DNA of 64,000 bases from Salibacteraceae bacterium (GTDB taxonomy: Bacteria; Bacteroidota; Bacteroidia; Flavobacteriales_G; Salibacteraceae). The position numbers and the translations under genes were made by a program. This document shows positions 54,529-63,324 of this stretch, one piece after another. The stretch is taken from the NCBI GenBank assembly GCA_018401875.1, contig JAGYJZ010000011.1, positions 1 to 64,000 on the forward strand, given 5' to 3'. Numbering within the stretch: position 1 is the stretch's first letter; each line of letters opens with the position of its first letter. The notes under the pieces were generated by a model. The model was not told where the DNA came from and made no database searches. It worked only from the letters and a program-made list of their open reading frames with translations.

Positions 54529-55785
54529 ATGACGCTTAAGCGGGTAGTGGTTACCGGCATAGGTGCTTTGACGCCTATTGGCAACAATGCACAAGAGTAT
54601 TGGGACAACCTCCTAATGGGCAAAAGTGGAGCGGCACCTATTACCCGCTTTGACGCGTCTAATTTCAAAACCCAATTTGCCTGCGAGGTAAAAAACCTCG
54701 ACCTCGATAATTTTTTCGATCGCAAAGAAGGCCGAAAGCTCGACTTGTTTAGCAAGTTCGCTATGATCGTGGCTGACGAAGCCATTGCTGACGCAAATTT
54801 GGTTTCAGATAAGTTAAATGTTGAGCGTGTTGGGGTGATTTGGGGTTCGGGAATTGGCGGAATAATCACTTTCCAAGACGAAGTACAAGGCTTTGTAAAT
54901 GGGGGTGGAATCCCGCGATTTAACCCGTTCTTCATCCCGAAGATGATTTCAGACATCGCTTCTGGACATATTTCTATTAAGTACGGTTTCAGAGGTCCAA
55001 ACTTTAGTTTAGTCAGTGCATGCGCCACGAGCACCAACTCTATGATTGACGCATTTAACTACATTCGACTTGGAAAAGCTGATGTGATCGTAACCGGTGG
55101 TTCAGAAGCAGCGATCAACGAATCAGGGATTGGAGGATTTAACGCAATGCACGCATTGTCGACCCGAAATGATGACCCTCAAACTGCATCGCGGCCTTTT
55201 GACAAAGACAGAGATGGCTTTGTGATGGGCGAAGGTGCTGGTTGCTTGATTCTGGAGGAATACGAGCACGCCAAAGCACGAGGAGCAAAGATTTATGGCG
55301 AAGTAGCAGGCGGTGGACTTTCTGCTGACGCATACCACATCACTGCCCCACACCCTGAAGGTTTTGGAGCGTTAAATGTAATGCGCTCTGCCATGGAAGA
55401 TGACCCAAGCCTTTCACCAGAAAGCTTCGACTACATCAACGTGCATGGAACCAGCACTCCACTGGGAGATATTGCTGAGCTGAAAGCCATCCGCGCTGTG
55501 TTTGGCGATCACTCCGAAAGTTTGAATATCAGTTCAACAAAGTCGATGACCGGACATTTGCTAGGTGCAACAGGCGCTATTGAAGGAATAGCAACACTTC
55601 TTGCCGTCAAGAATGATATCGTTCCGCCAACGATCAATCATTTTACTGACGATGAAGGCATCGATCAAAAACTAAACCTCACCTTTCACAAGCCTCAGAA
55701 AAGAGAAGTGAAGGTTGCTTTGAGCAACACCTTTGGATTTGGAGGTCATAATGCTTCAGTCATTTTCAAAAAATGTGAAGGTTAA
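54529..55785 (+). CDS. fabF: beta-ketoacyl-ACP synthase II
   Basis: KAS II, 418 residues, condensing acyl-ACP with malonyl-ACP in fatty-acid elongation. The Cys-His-His triad is visible: Cys165 (LVSACATSTNSMIDAF), His in NVHGTSTPLGD, and His in STKSMTGHLLGATGAIEG. The conserved SNTFGFGGHNASVIF closes the domain. I use ATG 54529 (MTLKRVVVTGIGALTPIG); an in-frame TTG two codons upstream is less likely. The last 35 bases overlap the start of rnc in another frame, and acpP lies immediately upstream. Confidence 0.97.
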   Translation: MTLKRVVVTGIGALTPIGNNAQEYWDNLLMGKSGAAPITRFDASNFKTQFACEVKNLDLDNFFDRKEGRKLDLFSKFAMIVADEAIADANLVSDKLNVERVGVIWGSGIGGIITFQDEVQGFVNGGGIPRFNPFFIPKMISDIASGHISIKYGFRGPNFSLVSACATSTNSMIDAFNYIRLGKADVIVTGGSEAAINESGIGGFNAMHALSTRNDDPQTASRPFDKDRDGFVMGEGAGCLILEEYEHAKARGAKIYGEVAGGGLSADAYHITAPHPEGFGALNVMRSAMEDDPSLSPESFDYINVHGTSTPLGDIAELKAIRAVFGDHSESLNISSTKSMTGHLLGATGAIEGIATLLAVKNDIVPPTINHFTDDEGIDQKLNLTFHKPQKREVKVALSNTFGFGGHNASVIFKKCEG

Positions 55786-56506
55786 GATTCTTCTTTCTTC
55801 CCTATTTTTTTCTACCAAATTTTCGCCCCGACAAAAGCGATTAGCAGAATATTTGCGATCAAATTGGGGTGTTTCTGCTCACGATATTTCCTGGTACGAA
55901 AAAGCCCTGAGGCACAAGTCAGTCGTGGGATCAGGAAAATATGAGCATACCGACTGCAATGAGCGATTAGAACTTTTAGGCGACTCTGTGCTCGATACGG
56001 TTGTCACCGAGTTCCTCTTCAAAAAATATCCTGAAAACAACGAAGGCGAACTGACTAAAATCAGAGCACGCATTGTAAACCGGCAAACACTTGGTGCAGT
56101 AGGCAAAGCATCTGGTCTGCATGAAGTTATCGAAGCGCGCATTGGCAATGAAGACTCGATGGACAAGATCATTGGAAATGCTTTAGAAGCATGGATTGGA
56201 GCAATCTACATCGACCGAGGCTTTTCCATAGCTAAAAACAGCATCGATCAATTTCTCATACCTCGATACATAGATATAGAGCAGATCATCGAACAAGCCT
56301 TTGACTTTAAGAGTAAGTTAATCGAATGGACCCAACAGCGAAAACTTTCGTTAATTTTTGATACGAGCAATACCCCAAACGATGAAAACCTCTTTGTTTG
56401 CTCTATCATTGTAAATCAAGAATTGATTGCACGAGGAAAAGAACGCTCTAAAAAGAAAGCAGAGCAAATAGCTTCGTGCGAAGCTTGCAACAAGCTGATA
56501 ATATGA
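55751..56506 (+). CDS. rnc: ribonuclease III
   Basis: RNase III cuts double-stranded RNA and processes rRNA precursors, 251 residues. The catalytic signature NERLELLGDSVLDTVVTEFL and the second site GNALEAWIGAIYIDRG are followed by a C-terminal dsRNA-binding domain (FDFKSKLIEWTQQRKLSLIF ... GKERSKKKAEQIASCEACNK). The start ATG lies inside fabF and is preceded at 55740-55745 by GGAGGT, a Shine-Dalgarno-like sequence that is rare in this window. An extra N-terminal stretch of about 30 residues precedes the domain, as in other Bacteroidota. Confidence 0.95.
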   Translation: MLQSFSKNVKVKILLSSLFFSTKFSPRQKRLAEYLRSNWGVSAHDISWYEKALRHKSVVGSGKYEHTDCNERLELLGDSVLDTVVTEFLFKKYPENNEGELTKIRARIVNRQTLGAVGKASGLHEVIEARIGNEDSMDKIIGNALEAWIGAIYIDRGFSIAKNSIDQFLIPRYIDIEQIIEQAFDFKSKLIEWTQQRKLSLIFDTSNTPNDENLFVCSIIVNQELIARGKERSKKKAEQIASCEACNKLII

Positions 56507-56507
56507 T

Positions 56508-56927
56508 ATGTCTAAACACCGATTACAACTCGAAGAAGAATTTGATTTCCTCGCCTTTGGATTGAGTTGCCATTTAAAAGACTACCGCGTAGCTTGGCAC
56601 TTGAGCAAAGCCTTAAAAATTGACTTCCTCAGAGATCTAAAGAAAAAAAATTCAGACCATCTTGACTTGGATGCATTTGCAAAATTCACAGCCAAAGATG
56701 AAGACAACCACCTCAATTACATCATTTTATCCAATCAAAATGAAGACGCATACTTGTTTAAAGAGCTTAAACAGTATGACTATTTCATCTTTGTAGAAGG
56801 CTATCTTGACATTTTTGATGAAAGTATTTTTCTTGAGTTACTTCACAACGTGGAGAGCTTTCAATTTGTATCTGTCATGGACAGCGACAAGTTCAGTAAA
56901 ATACAGTATACACTCTTTGAAGAATAG
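56508..56927 (+). CDS. IPExxxVDY family protein
   Basis: 139-residue protein of the small Bacteroidota family named for the IPExxxVDY motif, one base after rnc. Visible features are the N-terminal LEEEFDFLAFGLSCHLKDYR and LSKALKIDFLRDLKK, and a C-terminal part with FVEGYLDIFDESIF. The motif itself is weak here. Its conserved place between rnc and pyk supports the assignment and suggests a housekeeping role, but no biochemical function is known. The reading frame is intact and ends before a short palindrome (56959-56972). Confidence 0.85.
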   Translation: MSKHRLQLEEEFDFLAFGLSCHLKDYRVAWHLSKALKIDFLRDLKKKNSDHLDLDAFAKFTAKDEDNHLNYIILSNQNEDAYLFKELKQYDYFIFVEGYLDIFDESIFLELLHNVESFQFVSVMDSDKFSKIQYTLFEE

Positions 56928-56994
56928 AGTGTTGATACATTAATTTTATAATTACACGAAGGGGTTCCCCTTTGCATATATTCGCTAGAATCAG

Positions 56995-58419
56995 ATGATA
57001 AAAAATAAAACCAAAATAGTTGCCACCATCGGTCCGGCATGCTCCAGCAAAGAAGTGCTCACAAAAATGATTCAAGAAGGGATGAATGTAGCACGTCTCA
57101 ACTTTTCGCACGGAGACTATAAAGACCATGAAGAAGTCATTAAAATAATTCGCGCAATTGACGGTGAAATGCACACGCATACTGCCATTCTTGCTGATTT
57201 AAGCGGCCCAAAACTGCGCGTAGGAAGTCTTTCAACTGATGAGGTTGAGCTTAAAATGGGTGCTGAGTTAAGGATGACATCCGATGAAATAATTGGTGAC
57301 GTGAATCGGGTGATGGTGAGTTACCCCAACTTGGTCAATGACGTAAAGCCGGGCGAAACAATCTTACTTGACGATGGAAAACTGCGGGTAGAAGTGCTAA
57401 GGGTGGAAGGGACAGATGTGATCACCAAGGTCACACAAAGTGGAATTCTCCGACCAAGAAAAGGCGTAAACCTTCCTGACACGAAAATTTCACTTCCATG
57501 CCTTACTGAAAAAGATTTGCACGATTTGGCCTTTGCGCTCAGCCATAATGTAAGCTGGGTAGCACTATCATTTGTGAGAAGTGAAAAAGACATCATCGAA
57601 CTACGCGATCACATCACAAAAAGTGGTAAAAAAGTAAGCATCATCGCAAAAATCGAAAAGCCCGAAGCGGTAGCGAATATTGACGCCATCATCCACGAAA
57701 CCGATGCAATCATGGTTGCACGCGGTGATCTTGGAGTAGAAATCCCGCTCCAAAATGTGCCATTGGTTCAGAAAGAAATTGTGCGTAAATGCCAGAAAGC
57801 TGGAAGACCAGTGATTATTGCAACTCAAATGATGGAGAGCATGATCGACAACATGACGCCAAGCCGAGCCGAAGTAAATGATGTGGCCAACGCGGTGATG
57901 GATGGTGCGGATGCTGTAATGTTGAGTGGCGAAACCAGCGTAGGTAAGTTTCCAATTGAAGTGGTCAACACCATGTCAAAAATCATCACTCGAGTGGAAG
58001 ATTATGACGGCATATACTTTAGAGATATTGTACACGAAAGCACTGACGATAGAATTATTACGGATGCTATTTGCCACTCGGCAGTGCGACTGAGTCAGAA
58101 AACAGGAGCAAAAGCAATCGTGACCATGACCTTTTCTGGCTATACTGCCTTTCGAATTTCTTCTTACCGGCCCAACGCGTGGATTTTTGTATTTACATCA
58201 AACTTTAAAATCCTCAACATGCTGAGTTTAGTGTGGGGAGTAAAAGGATTTTATTACGATAAGTTCGTGAGCACCGACCATACGATTTCTGACATTAAAT
58301 ACGAACTCAAAAAAGCAGGTTTCCTCAACGAAAATGACCTGCTCATTAATATTGCGAGTATGCCCATCGCTAAAAAAGGCATGTCAAATATGCTCAAGGT
58401 GAGCAACATGTCTGATTAA
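56995..58419 (+). CDS. pyk: pyruvate kinase
   Basis: Pyruvate kinase, 474 residues, the last step of glycolysis (phosphoenolpyruvate + ADP to pyruvate + ATP). The N-terminal TKIVATIGPACSSKEVLTKM is conserved, the active-site Lys lies in SIIAKIEKPEAVANIDAIIH, and the metal/substrate signature is IMVARGDLGVEIPLQNVPLV. ATQMMESMIDNMTPSRAEVN and the B domain (57200-57500 region) are complete. The C-terminal domain has the allosteric-like fold but ends short. It closes the acpP-fabF-rnc-IPExxxVDY-pyk block. A 6-bp palindrome upstream might mark a boundary, but there is no clear terminator. Confidence 0.96.
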   Translation: MIKNKTKIVATIGPACSSKEVLTKMIQEGMNVARLNFSHGDYKDHEEVIKIIRAIDGEMHTHTAILADLSGPKLRVGSLSTDEVELKMGAELRMTSDEIIGDVNRVMVSYPNLVNDVKPGETILLDDGKLRVEVLRVEGTDVITKVTQSGILRPRKGVNLPDTKISLPCLTEKDLHDLAFALSHNVSWVALSFVRSEKDIIELRDHITKSGKKVSIIAKIEKPEAVANIDAIIHETDAIMVARGDLGVEIPLQNVPLVQKEIVRKCQKAGRPVIIATQMMESMIDNMTPSRAEVNDVANAVMDGADAVMLSGETSVGKFPIEVVNTMSKIITRVEDYDGIYFRDIVHESTDDRIITDAICHSAVRLSQKTGAKAIVTMTFSGYTAFRISSYRPNAWIFVFTSNFKILNMLSLVWGVKGFYYDKFVSTDHTISDIKYELKKAGFLNENDLLINIASMPIAKKGMSNMLKVSNMSD

Positions 58420-58459
58420 AGAAACCATCGCCATTGAAACTCGTAGAGCAACATAAAAC

Positions 58460-59563
58460 GTGATCCGAAGTAAATACATACCTGTTTTTGCTTTTTCCTT
58501 GATGCTTTTGAGTGCACTATCTGCCTTAAGCCAAGATGAGGGTAAAAGTTATTACTCGCGCAATGATGGTTCGTATGAATCTACTGCGAGTTGGTCTGAT
58601 CAAAATCATGACGGACCTCGTTCTGGAATCAATCCGGGATGCGCGCTTAAAACGGGAATCACGGTGTTCATTGAGGACTCATTAATCTCTGAGTGCAATC
58701 CAATGAGCATCGATGGTAATGCCCAACTACTGATCAGCAATGGTGGGAAACTCGAAGTCAATGGAGATTTAAGGTTAAGTGGAAACGCCAGCATTACAAT
58801 TGATGCCAATTCGACACTCACCATAAACGGAGAAATAACATTAACGAAAGAAGCGCACATCATCATTGATGGAAGGCTTAACGCCCATGGAAATATTCGA
58901 ATCGCTGAGGGTGCGGAAGTGTGCGGAAGCGGAAATGCCAATGTTTCAGGGACGGTTTCAGGTAAAGGCTGGTGCAATACGATTCATCTGCTCCCTATCG
59001 AATTGATAGACTTTACAGCCAGCTTGAACGATGATACGAACATATTGCTCGAATGGAGTCCGAAACTCGGAACACCGAGTGATAAATTTATTCTAGAACG
59101 CTCGAGCAACGGGATGACATTCAATGAAATAACCACCATTAAAGCCGACAACGCTAGCAAAGCCAATGACGACCCAAAGCGCTATTTAGACGCCAACTTA
59201 AAACCAGGCACCTACTATTATCGCGTCACACAAGTGAATTTTCTGGATGTCGTTAGAGCATCTAAACTTATTGCTGTATCGATTATAAAAATTTCAAACA
59301 CAGGTGATTGTGAGCTGCATGTCAATCCAAATCCATGCGTGCCCTCATGCACAGTAACACTGGATGATTGTCCGAATGGGGTATTCAAAACCTACGTTAT
59401 GGATGGAGCTGGAAGAACCATATCAGAGCTTATACCCGTTTCGAAAACGAAACAAAAAATTGAATACCATCTGAATAAAGACAACTTCACTATGCCAGGT
59501 GTGTATATCATCAGAGCTACTTCACAAACAGACAGTCTCTACAAAAAGGTAATGATCAGATGA
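58460..59563 (+). CDS. exported protein with T9SS-like C-terminal region
   Basis: 367 residues from a GTG start. The signal peptide (FAFSLMLLSALSALS) leads into a beta-helix-like N domain with repeated hydrophobic turns (LEVNGDLRLSGNASITIDAN, then STLTINGEITLTKEAHIIID), typical of right-handed parallel beta-helix surface proteins. Next comes a fibronectin-like segment (LLPIELIDFTASLNDDTNI then LLEWSPKLGTPSDKFILERS) and a C-terminal region with VNPNPCVPSCTVTLDD and GVYIIRATSQTDSLYKKVMI, which fits a type IX sorting domain. The giant gene at 7.6-13.2 kb carries a similar segment. Its stop overlaps the next gene by four bases. Function unknown. Confidence 0.75.
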   Translation: MIRSKYIPVFAFSLMLLSALSALSQDEGKSYYSRNDGSYESTASWSDQNHDGPRSGINPGCALKTGITVFIEDSLISECNPMSIDGNAQLLISNGGKLEVNGDLRLSGNASITIDANSTLTINGEITLTKEAHIIIDGRLNAHGNIRIAEGAEVCGSGNANVSGTVSGKGWCNTIHLLPIELIDFTASLNDDTNILLEWSPKLGTPSDKFILERSSNGMTFNEITTIKADNASKANDDPKRYLDANLKPGTYYYRVTQVNFLDVVRASKLIAVSIIKISNTGDCELHVNPNPCVPSCTVTLDDCPNGVFKTYVMDGAGRTISELIPVSKTKQKIEYHLNKDNFTMPGVYIIRATSQTDSLYKKVMIR

Positions 59564-60408
59564 GCATAAAGAATCTGACATACTTGATGATTATTTTGCT
59601 GTCGCTAAACAGTTGCACGTCAAACTCTGGCGATGACAGAAGCGGTGATGATAATTCATCCAACCAGCGAAATCAAACGGAAATAATAGAGAATTCAGCG
59701 CGAATACTCACCCTTCCAACACCCATGCAAATTCCTGCATTACTTAAAAACACCAATTCAGTTTACGATCCAACAAATTTGCTTCCGATCGTAAACGGTC
59801 AGAAATCTTACTATAAGTCGGGCATTCTTTTTGGAATGTACATGCTTGACCTCGGCTATACCTCTTCGTTTTCTCACCAACAAGCGAGCTTGAATTACTT
59901 TAAAACGTGCAAACAAATCGCTGATAATTTGGGTCTCGGAGTAAAAATAACCCAAGTTCACGTGAACCGATTCAACGAAAACCTGACCAAACCTGATTCG
60001 CTCGGACGAATCATTTTAGACATGTATGACTTAGGACACAAGGTGCTCATTGATCAAGAAAAAGAAGGTCTCGGATTTTTAATGGTGATGGGTTGCTACA
60101 TGGAAGGGTTAAATATTGTGCTTGACCAAGCTCAAGATCACGACCTCATATTGTTTGTTCACTTGCTCAACCAGCAAAAAAACTACGGAAATAATCTCGA
60201 GTCCGTTTTGACCGATTATCAAATACCGATTGAAATTCAGACCGAATACAAGTCGTTTCAAACGGTCTTAACTACCTTAAACCGCATTGATTTACCCTCT
60301 GTATATGAACTCAAATCGGGAAAGAAGACCATTGTGGGATTGAAGCGAGAAGATATAGATACGCTGACGAAAGCAGTGAGCGATTTCAGAAAATCAATTC
60401 TCATTTAA
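59560..60408 (+). CDS. hypothetical lipoprotein
   Basis: 282 residues of unknown family. The N terminus (LTYLMIILLSLNSCTSNSGD) is a lipoprotein signal with Cys at about residue 19, followed by an Asp/Ser-rich linker. The mature part looks mainly alpha-helical (LDLGYTSSFSHQQASLNYFK, LLNQQKNYGNNLESVLTDYQ) and has no recognisable catalytic motif. The start codon overlaps the stop of the preceding exported-protein gene by four bases, which implies coupled expression and perhaps a shared envelope role. No close family was recognised. Confidence 0.68.
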   Translation: MSIKNLTYLMIILLSLNSCTSNSGDDRSGDDNSSNQRNQTEIIENSARILTLPTPMQIPALLKNTNSVYDPTNLLPIVNGQKSYYKSGILFGMYMLDLGYTSSFSHQQASLNYFKTCKQIADNLGLGVKITQVHVNRFNENLTKPDSLGRIILDMYDLGHKVLIDQEKEGLGFLMVMGCYMEGLNIVLDQAQDHDLILFVHLLNQQKNYGNNLESVLTDYQIPIEIQTEYKSFQTVLTTLNRIDLPSVYELKSGKKTIVGLKREDIDTLTKAVSDFRKSILI

Positions 60409-60419
60409 ATCAAGCACCA

Positions 60420-60809
60420 GTGAAAAAAGTTACTGGTATTGGTGGCGTATTCTTCAAATCACAAGACCCTAAAAAGTCTAAAGAATGGTATGAGAAAAAC
60501 CTCGGAATAATCTCTGATAAATACGGCCATACTTTCAACTGGCGTGATAATGAAGACCCTGAGGCTGAATGCATCACCCAATGGAGTCCGATGGAGCAGG
60601 ACACCGACTACTACAAACCAAGCGAGAGCGAATTCATGATCAATTATCGCGTTGAAAATTTGGATCTTCTTCTGAATGAACTGCGAAAAAGTAGAGTGGA
60701 GATCGTTGGTGAGCCTCAGGAGTTTGAATACGGTAAATTTACTTGGATTATTGACCTTGATGGTAGAAAAGTTGAACTGTGGGAGCCCAAAGATAAAGCA
60801 CTCCTTTAA
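60420..60809 (+). CDS. VOC family (glyoxalase/bleomycin-resistance-like) protein
   Basis: 129-residue vicinal-oxygen-chelate protein. Beta-alpha-beta-beta-beta units are recognisable, with the start GIGGVFFKSQDPKKSKEWYE and the closing FTWIIDLDGRKVELWEPKDK, where the Glu in VELWEP is the usual metal ligand. Family members are glyoxalases, dioxygenases or resistance proteins; this one is too generic to place. It begins with GTG 11 bases after the lipoprotein gene and ends 12 bases before a glycosyltransferase gene. Confidence 0.85.
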   Translation: MKKVTGIGGVFFKSQDPKKSKEWYEKNLGIISDKYGHTFNWRDNEDPEAECITQWSPMEQDTDYYKPSESEFMINYRVENLDLLLNELRKSRVEIVGEPQEFEYGKFTWIIDLDGRKVELWEPKDKALL

Positions 60810-60821
60810 ATTCATTTTTAG

Positions 60822-61922
60822 GTGGCGAAACCTTGCATTCTCGTAATAAGCAACTACAACGATCCCGTCAATCCAATTAGGCCGGAAGCAGAAATATTTA
60901 TTGGTTTAGCTGCACTTGGGTTCAGCATAACGGTGATCACACCAACGCAGGGCATTTACCCTGAGAAACTTCGAAATGCAGGCTGCGAGATCATCGACTA
61001 TTTACCTCAAAGTAAATTTGATCGAAAAGCAATTCGTCTGATCAAAGAAACAGTACACAGAAAAAACATAGGCATCATTCACGCTTTCAACAGCAAAGCC
61101 ATTGCAAATAGTGCTTGGGCAATATGGCGCAATAAAGCAGTCAAATTGGTTTCGTACCGGGGATATACGGGAAATATTCATTGGTATGATCCAAGCAATT
61201 ACCTGTCTTTTTTGAATCCACGCATCGACTATATGGTTTGTTTGGCTGAAAGTGTGAGAGAAATGTATTTGAAAAGTGGCGTAGCCAAAGATCGTGCAGT
61301 CACCATAAACAAAGGCCACAAATCAGAGTGGTATGACCATGTGGAGCCGGCAAACCTCACTGAATTCAACTTCGAAAAAGGAGCAGTTATTTGCTCCTTC
61401 GTAGCCAATTTCAGGACCAAAATGAAGGGCGTCAACTATTTAATCGAGGCCGTTGCGCAACTACCTAAAGCATACAAAATCTACTTTTTGATGATCGGTG
61501 AAGGGTTGGACACGAAAGAAATGCTGGCTAGCATTGATGCCTTCCATCTAAAAGACAGATTCAGGTTCACCGGCTTTCGAAAAGACGCTTCGAGTTTGGT
61601 GAAAGCGTGTGACATGTCCATTTCAGCATCCATATTCGGTGAAGCCACACAAAAAGCAATGATCGAAGCGATGTATTTGGGAAATGCCGTGATCATGACT
61701 GACATATCTGGAAATCGGGACATGGTAGAAGAAATGGTTTCTGGGATTGTTGTTCCTCCTAAAAATTCAGCCGCGCTCAGTGCAGCAATTTCTGCGTTGT
61801 ATGAAAATGCTGAATTACGAAATAAACTGGCGCTTGGAGCTTTAAAAAGGGTGACTACGCACTTGTCAAATGAACGCACAGTAGCCGAATACAAGACCTT
61901 CTACGAAAAGATAAGCGCTTAA
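60822..61922 (+). CDS. glycosyltransferase family 4
   Basis: 366-residue GT-B-fold glycosyltransferase of the GT4 type. The N-terminal half has ISNYNDPVNPIRPEAEIFIG and the Rossmann-like IGIIHAFNSKAIANSAWAIW. The C-terminal half shows FRFTGFRKDASSLVKACDMS, then EATQKAMIEAMYLGNAVIMT and DMVEEMVSGIVVPPKNS, which hold the donor-binding glutamates (E-x7-E). Acceptor and donor sugars are unknown; surface polysaccharide or lipopolysaccharide decoration is likely. The GTG start fits. The 3' end overlaps a minus-strand fragment by about 68 bases. Confidence 0.88.
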   Translation: MAKPCILVISNYNDPVNPIRPEAEIFIGLAALGFSITVITPTQGIYPEKLRNAGCEIIDYLPQSKFDRKAIRLIKETVHRKNIGIIHAFNSKAIANSAWAIWRNKAVKLVSYRGYTGNIHWYDPSNYLSFLNPRIDYMVCLAESVREMYLKSGVAKDRAVTINKGHKSEWYDHVEPANLTEFNFEKGAVICSFVANFRTKMKGVNYLIEAVAQLPKAYKIYFLMIGEGLDTKEMLASIDAFHLKDRFRFTGFRKDASSLVKACDMSISASIFGEATQKAMIEAMYLGNAVIMTDISGNRDMVEEMVSGIVVPPKNSAALSAAISALYENAELRNKLALGALKRVTTHLSNERTVAEYKTFYEKISA

Positions 61923-62184
61923 AACAGTATGATTTTTTGGTAGTTTCTGTTGTGCCGTGCACACTTAGAAAATAACCGCCCGCCTTTATTCCTTGCACAT
62001 CCATTACGGTCATTCCACTCGATAAATTGGTCGGAACAATTACCACATTACCCAATTTATCTTTTAATTCTAAGTTTTCTGGCGCCACCACACCCGCTCT
62101 ATCGCTATTCATAACGAATATTTTTCTCAGTTTTTGATCAGCAAACACGATAGGCTGCGAAACTTCTACTTCAGGCGATCTCAT
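61855..62184 (-). pseudogene. orphan T9SS C-terminal-like fragment
   Basis: An open stretch of 110 codons whose part from residue 18 onward looks like a type A sorting domain: FVMNSDRAGVVAPENLELKD, VPTNLSSGMTVMDVQGIKAG and GYFLSVHGTTETTKK. No signal peptide or upstream protein body is seen. The last 20 codons run into the 3' end of the glycosyltransferase on the other strand. It is probably a decayed cargo gene, or a short real protein. The rest of 61923-62262 holds nothing else recognisable. Confidence 0.35.
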
Positions 62185-62262
62185 AATCGTTGGATTTTTA
62201 GATAAAAACAATAAATCAAATACGTTATGCAAGCATAGTAAGTTTCATTTTTTATATTTTTA

Positions 62263-63324
62263 TTGCTTCTATTTTTTCATTCAAATGCAATTGTGAATTC
62301 CAACTATAAATACCTTATTGCCTACAGTCTGCCCGTGGCGACTTTCTTGAGTATTTATTACCATGGTTTTTGGAGCTTTTCAACCCTTATTGAAGCGTTC
62401 GTGATCATTCCTATTTTGGAGCTTTTTCTTCCGCCAGACAAAAATGAGAATGACACAAATAAATCGAAAAATTCGCGTTTCTATGACATTCTGCTGTATA
62501 TAATGGTTCCTGTGCAATACAGTTTATTGTTATATTTTTTGCAAACCATCACCACCCAAAACCTTCAAACGTATGAAATAATCGGGATGACCTTAAGCAT
62601 GGGAATTCAATGCGGTGCAATTGGAATAAACGTGGCGCACGAACTGGGCCATAGAAAAAATGCTTTTGAGCGCATTTTGGCCAAAGCACTGCTTTTATCT
62701 TCACTTTACATGCATTTTATCATCGAGCACAACCGCGGTCATCACAGAAATGTTGCAACTCCAAACGACCCTGCCACTGCGCGCTTTGGTGAGCCAATTT
62801 ACTCCTTTTGGCCGCGATCGATTGCAGGAACTTTTATCTCAGCGTGGCAAATAGAAGAAGCGCTTCAATTGAAAAAGAACAGGCTCGTATTCAACCTTAA
62901 AAACCAAATGATTCAGGTGGTTTTGATAGAATTCTTCTTCCTTTCCTTTATTTATTTAGCGTTTGGCGTCAAAGGATTCGCGGGATTTTTAGCCGCCTCA
63001 TTCATTGGCATTTTACTTCTTGAAACAGTAAATTACATCGAACATTACGGCCTAAAAAGAACATTGAAGGAAGATGGTAATTACGAGCGTGTGCAGCCAT
63101 GGCATTCGTGGAACAGTGATTTTCCGATCGGCAGAATCGTGCTATTTGAATTGACCCGGCACAGCGATCATCATTACAAAGCGAGTAAAAAATATCAATC
63201 GCTCACACATTTACCCGATAGTCCGCAGCTTCCAGCTGGATACCCAGGAATGATGCTCTTGAGTTTGATTCCTCCGCTGTGGTTTAAAACGGTGAACCCA
63301 CTTTTACAGAAACTTAATCGGTAA
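62263..63324 (+). CDS. AlkB-like membrane hydroxylase (alkane 1-monooxygenase family)
   Basis: 353 residues, non-heme di-iron membrane hydroxylase. Six hydrophobic helices and the histidine boxes of the AlkB family are present: HELGHRKNAFE, HFIIEHNRGHHRNVATPND, and LTRHSDHHYKASKKYQSL, plus NYIEHYG. AlkB enzymes oxidise the end carbon of alkanes or similar chains with rubredoxin partners; none is visible here, so substrate is open (fatty acyl or alkane). The N terminus begins at TTG 62263 or GTG 62293; neither is certain. The 3' end overlaps the convergent coiled-coil gene by 11 bases. Confidence 0.85.
   Translation: MLLFFHSNAIVNSNYKYLIAYSLPVATFLSIYYHGFWSFSTLIEAFVIIPILELFLPPDKNENDTNKSKNSRFYDILLYIMVPVQYSLLLYFLQTITTQNLQTYEIIGMTLSMGIQCGAIGINVAHELGHRKNAFERILAKALLLSSLYMHFIIEHNRGHHRNVATPNDPATARFGEPIYSFWPRSIAGTFISAWQIEEALQLKKNRLVFNLKNQMIQVVLIEFFFLSFIYLAFGVKGFAGFLAASFIGILLLETVNYIEHYGLKRTLKEDGNYERVQPWHSWNSDFPIGRIVLFELTRHSDHHYKASKKYQSLTHLPDSPQLPAGYPGMMLLSLIPPLWFKTVNPLLQKLNR

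Noticed and set aside
56959..56972. Palindrome AAGGGGTTCCCCTT before pyk
   Set aside because: Loop too short and no U tail; probably coincidental.
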